The position numbers and the translations under genes are program-made. A DNA stretch of 64,000 nt. Origin: Elymus sibiricus (lineage: Eukaryota > Streptophyta > Magnoliopsida > Poales > Poaceae). The notes under the pieces are model-generated. The model saw only the letters and a program-made list of their open reading frames with translations. It did no database searches and was not told where the DNA came from. The DNA lies in NCBI GenBank assembly GCA_039707655.1, contig CM077672.1:194102037-194166036 (forward strand). Reading direction: 5' to 3'. Shown here one piece after another: positions 56,035-64,000 of this stretch; the first letter of the stretch is position 1; each line of letters starts with the position of its first letter.

Positions 56035-56341
56035 CAACCAACCCAGGCATGTGACTCGCTCGAGAAGACGCCAGTATCCGTGCGTACCACCCGGTCGCAT
56101 CACTCGTGCTCCGTCGCCTTCTGTAGACAACGGATCAAAAGCTCGGCACCCCGAGACGGCTCACTCGATCAACGGCGGTTAATTTTATGGCAGTTTTCCC
56201 CATGGTATATATTCTACTTTTTCAAAATGAAATTCTATATATTCTATTAATCGTATACCTATTAGATTACCGGATGGGTATGAGGTATGTGTCAATTTGT
56301 GCCCATGGGTATTAAACTGGGTGCGTCTAGAGGGTCTCTGT
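56035..56341. other. Possible low-copy DNA right of MULE-2
   Basis: No recognised element or gene. It contains short direct repeats (ATTCTATATATTCTATTAAT near 56230). Confidence 0.35.
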
Positions 56342-57202
56342 GGGCATGTTTGGTTGCCCGCATATGGGCCAACCAGGCCCGCGTGGCATGTATTTGGCCT
56401 GTTTGGTTGTCCGGGTTCACTGTTTGGCTTGCATCACACGGAGTTTAAAGCACCTCACAGCCAAGCCCGCTAGGAACCCCGAATCGGCAGTTTCTACCGA
56501 CCTAGGCTCGGTCGAAGCAGGGGAGGGGAACGCGGTGCGGAGCTCATGCGACCACGCAGATGGGGCGAGCTCGCGCGCGTCTCTTAAAAATTGGCGGGAG
56601 GATTTTGGGTTACCTCCCACCGATTCGGTCGCCCTATATAGCCGTCTTCATCTCACCGCCCAAATTCCCACCACCATTCCCCCCTCCCCTTCGAGTTTTC
56701 CCTCCAACGTGGATCGGCACCGACGAGCAGGTAAGCGGCGCTTCTTCTCCGGCCAGCGGTCCACGACAGCGGCGACTCGTGTCCTCTTCTTCGACTAGTT
56801 CCGTGTCTCCCTCGAGCTGCAGCGATGGCCTGTGTAAGTTCAATCACCCCCTTCTCTGTACTCGTTCTAGTTAGATCTGAGAGCATGTGGTGGGTTTGAT
56901 CTGAGAGCATGTGGTAGGGTTTGATCTGTGACCATCTTGTAGCATTGTACACTGCCGATCTGTGAGAATGTAATGTTGTGGTAGTCTTTGCTGATGGATT
57001 TGTAGCATGATAGGGTTGTATCATAGTGTTGAACACAATGGATTGGTAGAATGCTTGTTGGTGTGTGGCCGTGTGTTGAAGTCCATAGATTGGTAGCATG
57101 CTAGTTGTTGTTGTATCCTGCTCATATCGTGTTGTGTTGAGCTAGATGGTTTGGTAGTGTGTGCTTTGCTTATTGTCCATGTGTGTGCTACGATTGTAGG
57201 AC

Positions 57203-58309
57203 ATGATCACGCAAACGCAAGAGGTTAGTCAGGCCATTGTCCTGCCCGAGAGTCAGTTCCAACCGTCCTATGTTGAGGAAAACCAGCCTCCCATCGAGGA
57301 CCAGATGCCTCCTGATTCAAACGTGTTCCAGGGTTCACGCATGGGTCCTCCGTTTGTGCCTACAACATTTGTGCTCGCTATGCCAAATGTTGCTGCTGCT
57401 GCCACAGCACAAAAGGCAGCCGCAAAGGCAAAGAATGATGGTAGGGGAACACCATGAAGTGGCAGTTGTTCATGTCCTCGTTCGTGCTTAACAAGATGTG
57501 TGAGCTCATAGCCAGTGGGGTTAGGACTGACAAGGGCTTCAAGGAGGTGCACTTGAAAACCGTTGCGAAGCAGGTGTTCGGGTTCTGTGGCCAGGAGGTG
57601 ATCGCCCCCCAGGTCTACAACCACCTTAGGAAGTGTAGAGCTAGATGGATCCAAGTGTCCAAGCACAGAGACCTTAGAGGTGCCTCATGGGATCATTCTG
57701 GAGGCAGAGCACTACCAAGGCCACGTCGTGGTTAGCTCACGCCCCCCTTGTTTAAGCGTGTCAACCATTGTCTTATCACAACTAACCACGCTGTGTTTTT
57801 TCTTAGGACCACCCCAAGGACGGATAGTTTCTCAACACACCCATCCAGAACTACAACCAGATGCAGCACATCTTCTCCTTTGGGCTGGCAACCGGCAAGC
57901 ATGCCATGGGCTCCGGCGAGCCGCTCGGTTCGCCCATGCCTGAGTATCCAGACACCCAGGAGTCATAGACCATTGTCCTTGATGGTCCTAGTAAGGGCAT
58001 TGAGAAAGTCTCTGTGCTTGATAAGAAGAGGAAGAGGGCGGCTTGATGGAGGACGAGATCAGTGTCTTCACCAACATGAGTGAGGCCGTCAAGGAGGTGG
58101 CAACCGCATATAAGCGGCAGCAAGCCGGTCGATGTCCACCCTGACGTCTACACGCCGTCATGGACCAAGGTGGATTCAGCCCAGAGGCTCTGATGGCGGC
58201 TCTGAGCCACCTGTTGGACAACAAGGCCCAGGGTGTTGGGTTTGTTATCATGGCAGACACTGACAGGGTGCTCTGGCTCAGGACCTGGCTGGGCAAGCAC
58301 TACTACTAG
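57203..58309 (+). pseudogene. Myb/SANT-like transposon accessory protein, decayed
   Basis: In Harbinger-type elements a Myb/SANT-like protein binds DNA and helps the transposase reach the nucleus. Pieces in order: QSQAIVLPES-like start at 57203, then MKWQLFMSSFVLNKMCELIA and SGVRTDKGFKEVHLKTVAKQ (57454), YNHLRKCRARWIQVSKHRDL, and in the next frame IILEAEHYQGHV. After an intron-like gap (about 57734-57806) come NYNQMQHIFSFGLATGKHAM and GSGEPLGSPMPEYP, then a basic stretch. Last is a C-terminus with DVHPDVYTP and FTPEALMAALSHLLD-like text ending LRTWLGKHYY and stop (58309), read over several frames. Stops at 57455, 57966 and others plus several frameshifts break it. Confidence 0.65.
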
Positions 58310-58925
58310 TATTGTTTTTGGTGGTGGTGACTGCGTGCATGATCCTCGACGGTGATGGTGATGGTGATGACGATGAGAACATGTATTTTGTGTAGCTAGG
58401 GCTTGAAAACTATTGATGGTCTGTATATTTTGGTGAGATGGTATATACTAACCCCTCACACTGATAGCAAACTTGCGGTGGTAGGATTACGCCCTCTTTT
58501 GGATCTGGTGGTAGGATGACACCATAGTAGTGGTAGGATGAACTTGATATGCCGTATGATCATGCATGCTTTGTTATGTTTCATGTCTAGTGTGCTCCAT
58601 TTCTTGCTGCTTGAATTGTTGCTCTTCTGCCATGCTAGGACAAATGGTATGTGGTGTTCTGAGGATGGGTTCCAAGGGTTTACAGTTCATGGGAATCATA
58701 CAATGAACAAGTGATTGGTTACAAAAACAGCTGCCACAGAGGGTTTAACAGTAGGCAAGCGGCATAGGATGCTTACTCCAAGGCCATGCTCAAGCAACCA
58801 TGCAGTTTTGAAGTTGGAAGGCCGGATCGATAGTTTGGGCTGAAAAACTTCATCATTATCTTCCAGTTTGTCGTCATAGCCATGCTATTTTATTGGTGTC
58901 CTAGGTGTAATCATGTGTAAGGTCT
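58310..58925. other. Harbinger-type element, 3' non-coding part
   Basis: Follows the stop of the Myb/SANT-like ORF. A short GATGGTGATGGTGATGACGATG run lies at 58350. No gene seen. Confidence 0.45.
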
Positions 58926-59298
58926 AGATGGTAAGCTCACCACGTAGGGTACAAGGTAACCACACCTCGTTGCCTGCATGCAACCAAACACCATATATTT
59001 GCATCTGCCCGGCCAATGTAGGACACCAAACGCCCTGCCAAAACAGATCCCCTAATGCATGCAGCCTATATGTGGGCAACCAAACGAAGTGCAGATGTTG
59101 GTTTTTCTCTGTTTTTCCTCAACCAGGCCCAAATGAGCCACACATGCAATGCAGGTGCGAGCAACCAAACACGCTATGTTGGTATGGGTTTGAGAAAAAG
59201 AGTGTTGTAGTATCCATTCAAACCCTAACCATTGCCTTCCCATGCGAGTTTGGTGAATGGGAAGTTTATGAATTGGAGAGGATCGAGGTGTCTGTTGA

Positions 59299-59880
59299 GG
59301 CCTCCTTTGGTTCATAAGATTCTAAAAACGTGGCAAAGAAAAAAAACACAAAAACTGGACAAAACGGATGATTAGACAATTGTAGGAATTTGTGGACTTA
59401 TGTATTCGATACACGTGATCTTAATAAATAGAGTCAAATCAAAGTCAAATCACATGAAAAGGTATAACTAGCATGTTATTATGCCACTAAGGATCATTGT
59501 CTTAATCTTCGTGTATGAATTTCAAAAGAGGACAATCTAGATTGTAAAATTCCTACTTTTTTTCTTTGAAACTGAGACAAGAGAAAAAATTCCTTAGTTT
59601 TTTAGTTACTACAATATTTTGATGTACAACTATTGTAGAAAAACGACAACGAATTCGTGTACTGTGAACTAGATTAGCTTAGCTACTTATCTAATTTACT
59701 GTAGAAATTCTGAGATCTGTGATTGGACATGGAAAATAGAAATGCTTTTTTGGGTAAAGGAATAGATAACTCGATCGATTTCTGTATCGATCATGACATA
59801 AAGGCTTGAATAGTGCTACCACAGGAAAATTTTCTATTTATATGTATTTCCCTCACTTTTCATTTGAACCAAAGGATGCC
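59299..59880. mobile_element. Small TIR element of about 580 bp, unclassified
   Basis: Left end GGCCTCCTTTGGTTCA and inverted right end GGCATCCTTTGGTTCA pair over 16 bases with one mismatch. The interior is AT-rich and non-coding. No clear target duplication, so it may be hAT- or Harbinger-derived. Confidence 0.6.
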
Positions 59881-60240
59881 AAAACTGTATCAGTGCCGCT
59901 AGATTTGTTTTCCACCCACCACAACTTGAGATCAGCTAGAGCTAACTGACACGGTTCATCATGAACACAGTCTCACGAGTTCAGGTGTATAGTGCGGTCA
60001 CACAGAAGCAGCCAAAAGCCATAGCTGGATGCAGAAACTATAGTAAAGCAATACTAGTACGAAAATTGAGGTAAATACACCGAGAGTGTCTAAACTCATC
60101 ATGTGCGGTCAGTTTGGTGCCTAAAGTTATAAAATACATGAAAGTGGTGCTCGAACTTGTACAAATACGGTACCTTTTCCATCCATAGTCGTTAACCTCT
60201 CCCTCTGTGGCAAGTGGTGGGAAGTTTAGTATCATACTTC
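59881..60240. other. Spacer with part of a small repeat
   Basis: 60085-60215 (GTGTCTAAACTCATCATGTG, TTGGTGCCTAAAGTTATAAA) is a text I have met repeatedly in Triticeae intergenic DNA, probably a DNA-transposon end. Not further classified. Confidence 0.35.
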
Positions 60241-61083
60241 TAGTCGAGGAAGACTTGGCCCCCTTTATATGGATTCCTCTTTTACAATCTATTGGAGTTT
60301 GAGAAGAAGAGTGGTTCCCACGCCTATGCTTGCGATGTTTGCCTTCCTGGGATATGAAACCCTTCCAGGGGTATGATGAGTCCCTTCTCGGGGGTGACTC
60401 CCCCTACCTGACGGCCTATGTGACGACTTCCTTCTCGGGGGTGCGTAACCTCGATCGTGGGCCTAAGCCTAGGCCTACGACTGCCTACCTGATGGCCTAT
60501 ATATTGGAGGCGTTGGCCAGTGCAGCCGACACACTCACTCCCTCCTCGTGCAACCCTAGCCATCATCTACTATACCAAGCTCTGTGCTACTTCAGGCGAT
60601 CCCATCCTGTCGGCCACGTGCACGACCGGAAGGGAGAGCGGGCCTCTGGAACCCTGTCTTTCGAGATCCTGCACCGGGAGAAGGGCGATAAGGTTTTTGG
60701 GGAGCGTCTCGACGCGACTGCTCCCGATTCATCCCTGTCTCCGTCCACTGCTTCGACTACTTCCCTGACAGCGACCCATGGCTAAAGACGCCGCCGCCAA
60801 GAAGAAGGCCACGGAAGAGGCCAAAGCCGCTGATCCGCTGCGGCCTTAACCGGGCCTACCGGAGGGTATGATTCGTTCATCCCCTACTTGCTCGTTCATA
60901 TGCTAGCCATATATGCTCTGTTCATAGATGTTTCGGTTCTATGTTCCATATGTGCTCACATGCTTAGGTTTCGATATGAGTTGCATACTGTGAATGTCAT
61001 GTTTACTGTTTACACATGGATTAAATTAATGAAAAAAGTGCTAACATATCTAGCAATCCAAAAACCTTATTCTAGGCGCTTTT
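60241..61083 (+). mobile_element. Leader region of the right-hand Copia
   Basis: GC-rich 60340-60860 with near-duplicated text (CCTGACGGCCTATGTGACGA and CCTGATGGCCTATATATTGG), then AT-rich to 61080. TTTTTGGGGAGCGTCTCGAC near 60690 is typical of Copia leaders. The 5' LTR limits and a primer site were not found. Confidence 0.4.
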
Positions 61084-61920
61084 CGATTCAAGGATTTCCA
61101 GCTACTTTGAAGCTGGTCCCATTTACGGCAACACACTTTAAGCGTTTGAAGACTAAAACCGCCTTGTGGCTCATAGCCATGAACGTGTTCTAGGTCGGTG
61201 GTGTGACTCCCGTGGGAATGATTGCTCCTGAACAGGAGAAGGCATTCAGGGAGGAATCACCTTCTTTGTGGGAGCTGTTCTGAGTGTGATCGGAGACAAG
61301 TTGGTTGACGCATATCTCCATATGCAAGTCACCAAAAACTTGTGGGATGCGCTCGAAACAAAGTTTGGCACAACTGATGCTGGAAGCGAAATATATGCTA
61401 TGGAGCAGTTCCATGATTACAGGATGGTTGATAACCATCATGTATTGGACCAGGCTCATGAGATACAGTGCATCTCTATGGAGCTAGTGCTCCTGAAGTG
61501 TGAGCTACCGGACAAGTTTCTCGCGGGTTGCATTATGCTAAAACTCCTTCCTAGATGGTGGAACTTTGCTACTTCTCTCAAGCACTTGAGACGTGAATTC
61601 TCTGTTGAGGATGTCATCGGTCATCTAAGAGTTGAGCAGAACTTGAGAGCAAAGGACTCACACGTGAAATGGGCAGAGGGATCTTCTAGCGCCAATGTGG
61701 TGCAGAAGAATTTCCACAAGTTCAAGGGAAAGAACACTGTCTAGCAGAATACTACCATTAAGACGAAGGCTAAGAAGAAAGACAAGAAGAAAGATGACTG
61801 CTATACTTGTGGTTCAGAGGAACATTGGGCAAACAAGTTCCCGAACAAGTACAAGAAGCCAGGATATGACTCCAAGTCTGTCAATGTGACTGTGAGCAAC
61901 AAGGATAACGGGGCATCTGG
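61084..61920 (+). pseudogene. Copia gag with zinc knuckle, decayed
   Basis: Reads FSIQGFPATLKLVPFTATHF, ALWLIAMNVF, a TAG stop at 61192 where Trp is expected, then VGGVTPVGMIAPEQEKAFRE. A frameshift near 61255 leads into GAVLSVIGDKLVDAYLHMQV (ORF 61268-61744), the UBN2-type Copia gag, with AMEQFHDYRMVDNHHVLDQA and SLKHLRREFSVEDVIGHLRV. After a TAG at 61742 the same frame gives a Lys-rich run and a zinc knuckle CYTCGSEEHWANKF, whose last Cys reads Phe. Highly similar proteins are abundant in grasses. Confidence 0.88.
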
Positions 61921-63218
61921 GTATGGTAATCTGTTTACCGTACTTTCAGTTTGTCAGTCCACTAATTGGTGGGTTGACACAGGTGCAAATATTCATGTGT
62001 GTGTGTGTGTGCTGATATGTCCTTGTTCTCTTCTTACAAGGTCGCACGAGACTGCTCCGTCCTGATGGGGAATGGCTTGCATGCTTCTGTTCATGGTGTT
62101 GGCACGGTAGATCTGAATTTTACTTCTGGAAAGATCGTGCAACTGAGGAACGTGTAGCATGTCCCCGCCATCAAGAAGAATCTCGTTAGTGACTCCCTTC
62201 TTTGTAAAGAAGGCTTTAGGTTAGTATTCGACTCCAATAAAGTAGTCATATCTAAATATGGACAGTTTGTTGGAAAAGGATATGAATGCGGTGGTTTGTT
62301 CCGCCTTTCCCTAGCGGATTTCTATAATAAAGTCGTGAACCATATTCAATCTAGCGTGAACGAATCTGAGGTTTGGCATTCATGTCTTTGTCACATTAAT
62401 TTCGGTTGTATCACGCGGCTAGCTAAGATGGATTTAATCCCGAGTTTCACTTTGGCCAAAGGCTCTAAGTGCCATGTGTGTGTGCAAGCTAAGCAACCTC
62501 ACAAGCTTCACAATCCTACGAAGGAGAGATACCTCGCACCAGTAGAGCCCATACATTCTGATCTGTGTGAGATGAATGGTGTGTTGACTAAAGGTGGAAA
62601 GAAATATTTCATGACATTGATTGATGATTCCACTAGATTATGCTATGTGTATTTGTTAAATACTAAGGATGAGGCTCTTGAGAAGCAACTTTAAAATAAA
62701 ATAAAACGAGTTCATTTTGATCGTGCTCGAGAGTACTTTTCTAATGAGTTTGATTTATTTTGTGCGGAGCATGGCATTATTCATGAGAGAACACCTCCCT
62801 ATAAACCCCAGTCAAACGGGGTTGCCGAACGAAAAAACTGTACTCTAACAGATTTGGTTAACGTCATGTTAGATACATCGGGTTTAGCCAAGGCATGGTG
62901 GGGGAAGGCTATATTGACATCATGTCATGTCCTGAATAACGTTCCCATGAAGGATAATGAGATTACTCTCTATGAGTAATGGGAGAATAAAAGAACTACA
63001 CTCTCTTACTTGCACACTTGGGGCTGTTTGGCGAAAGTCAACGTGCTAATAACCAAAAAGTGTAAGTTGGGACCAAAGACTGTGGACTACGTTTTTCTGG
63101 ACTATGCCAAGCATAGCGTTGGCTATAGATTTCTAGTGGTGAAATCTGATGTACAGAACATGAAGGTCGGTACGATCATGGAGTGTAAAGATGCTACATT
63201 CTTCGAGGATATTTTCCC
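61921..63218 (+). pseudogene. Copia protease and integrase, decayed
   Basis: Protease start NWWVDTGANIHVC (about 61960), then a (TG)n run at 61997-62010 that shifts the frame. Integrase: SEVWHSCLCHINFGCITRLA with KCHVCVQAKQPHK as zinc-binding block, first Asp in IHSDLCEMNG, a stop at 62692, second Asp in VHFDRAREYF, and Glu in PQSNGVAERKNCTL. A further stop at 62978 and then the C-terminal part LHTWGCLAKVNVLITKKCKL to ATFFEDIFP and stop at 63220. The three catalytic residues are still present, but the frame is broken. Confidence 0.87.
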
Positions 63219-64000
63219 ATGAGAGATATGCAAAGCACTTCTAGAAGGGAATCTGATGAGACTCCTGAGCATGCCATTCCAATGAAATATTATGAGCAAA
63301 CACTTGATGAAAATGCCATGGAGGGTGACGAGGAAGCTCCTATTAGGGTCAAGAGACAGAGGACTGCAAAGTACTTCGGTGATGATTTCCTTGTGTACCT
63401 CATGGATGATACTCCCACTTCTATTTCAGAAACTTATGCATCCCTAGATACTGACTATTGGAAGGATGCGGTCCGTAGCGAGATGGATTTCCATCTTGGC
63501 TAACTGGACATGGGAGATCACTGGTCGTCCCTATGATTGCAAATCATTGGGATGTAAGTGGGTGTTCAAAAGGAAGCTTAGGCCTGATGGTACAGTTGAG
63601 AAGTACAAGGCAAGGCTTGTGTCCAAGGGTTATACCCAGAATGAAGAAGAAGATTTCTTCGATACTTACTCGCCTGTGGCTAGACTGACAACCATTCAAG
63701 TGTTACTCTCGTTGGCTGCCTCGATGGTCTTCTCGTCCATCAGATGGATGTGCATACGACTTTCCTAAACGTAGAGCTAGACGAGGAAATTGACATGAAA
63801 CAGACAGATGGCTTTATAGTAAATGGTCAGGAAAAGAAGGTGTGTGAGCTATTGAAATCTTTGTATGGCCTAGAACAAGCACCTAAGCAATGGCATGAGA
63901 AGTTTGATCAAACTTTGACATCTATTGGCTTTGTTGTTAACGAAGCTGAAAAATGTGTATACTATCGCCATGGTGGGGGCAAAGGAGTTATATTGTGTCT
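63219..64000 (+). pseudogene. Copia reverse transcriptase, start, runs off the window
   Basis: Linker EHAIPMKYYEQTLDENAMEG, then DTDYWKDAVRSEMD; a frameshift near 63495; then CKWVFKRKLRPDGTVEKYKA and RLVSKGYTQNEEEDFFDTYS. A second frame change near 63735 leads into HQMDVHTTFLNVELDEEI and LLKSLYGLEQAPKQWHEKFD. The catalytic YVDD motif lies beyond the window end. Family order and spacing are those of plant Copia elements. Confidence 0.85.

Larger units (their letters stand above)
56342..59175 (+). mobile_element. PIF/Harbinger-type element with TGTTTGGTTGC ends
   Basis: Left end GGGCATGTTTGGTTGC and inverted right end AGCGTGTTTGGTTGC pair. Further copies of the motif (CCTGTTTGGTTG at left; GCAACCAAAC at 58978, 59089 and 59160) form subterminal repeats. 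The element carries a Myb/SANT-like ORF. No catalytic transposase is present, so it is a deletion derivative or a non-autonomous form. I could not find a clean 3-bp target duplication, so the superfamily call is tentative. Confidence 0.55.

Noticed and set aside
56342..59175. Exact target duplication for the Harbinger-type element
   Set aside because: The flanks at 56341 and 59176 do not give a matching 3-bp or 8-bp pair, so the exact borders remain open.
61997..62010. The (TG)n run as a functional motif
   Set aside because: It is a short microsatellite that broke the protease frame; nothing suggests function.
1..64000. Joining the Copia at the left edge and the Copia at the right edge into one element
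   Set aside because: Both are on the plus strand, but the left shows a 3' end and the right a 5' part, in the wrong order for one element. They are separate copies.

Overview
The window is nuclear DNA of a grass of the wheat tribe (Triticeae: wheat, Aegilops, barley or rye). It is almost wholly nested transposable elements. The clearest host clue is the long terminal repeat (LTR) at 410-2172, which opens TGTTGGAAATATGCCC and closes CCCCAACA, the ends typical of the BARE/Angela/WIS Copia group. Other clues are the TGATACGTCTCC Gypsy LTRs, a Sirevirus (Maximus-type) Copia, Stowaway MITEs and CACTA, Mutator and Harbinger remnants. I found no convincing single-copy host gene, tRNA, rRNA or CRISPR array. 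Family names are recalled from general knowledge and were not searched.

Left part (1-5030). The 3' end of a plus-strand Copia (RNase H, polypurine tract, LTR) is followed by the 3' end of a Gypsy element with its LTR, then a decayed, highly charged ORF of unknown origin.

Centre left (5031 to about 33015). One minus-strand Sirevirus-like Copia carries several later insertions. A 9-kb Mutator-like element (MULE-1, 9-bp target duplication, decayed SWIM-type transposase) sits in its 3' region. MULE-1 holds two solo LTRs that split a gene-like fragment. An 8.7-kb retrotransposon with 3.8-kb LTRs and only 1.1 kb of internal sequence sits in the Copia 5' LTR, together with a further solo LTR. Where they can be read, the target duplications fix the order of insertion.

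Centre right (33016-49350). A CACTA remnant has a six-exon ORF. Next comes a tandem Gypsy structure (partial gag, LTR, internal gag-protease region, LTR; minus strand), then part of another LTR and a decayed Harbinger-like accessory ORF.

Right part (49335-60240) is an island of small DNA transposons: a non-LTR retroposon with a 15-bp target duplication, two Stowaway MITEs, and the best-preserved element of the window, MULE-2 (51005-56025). MULE-2 has a perfect 9-bp target duplication, an uninterrupted 787-residue transposase ORF, a convergent three-exon plant mobile domain (PMD) gene that can be spliced without a stop, and seven 29-bp palindromes in its ends. A Myb/SANT-like Harbinger-type element and a TIR element follow. 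From about 60.2 kb a decayed plus-strand Copia (gag, integrase, start of reverse transcriptase) runs off the end.

Functionally, MULE-2 is the only element whose coding parts look usable. The Sirevirus, MULE-1, CACTA and terminal Copia ORFs all carry stops or frameshifts.
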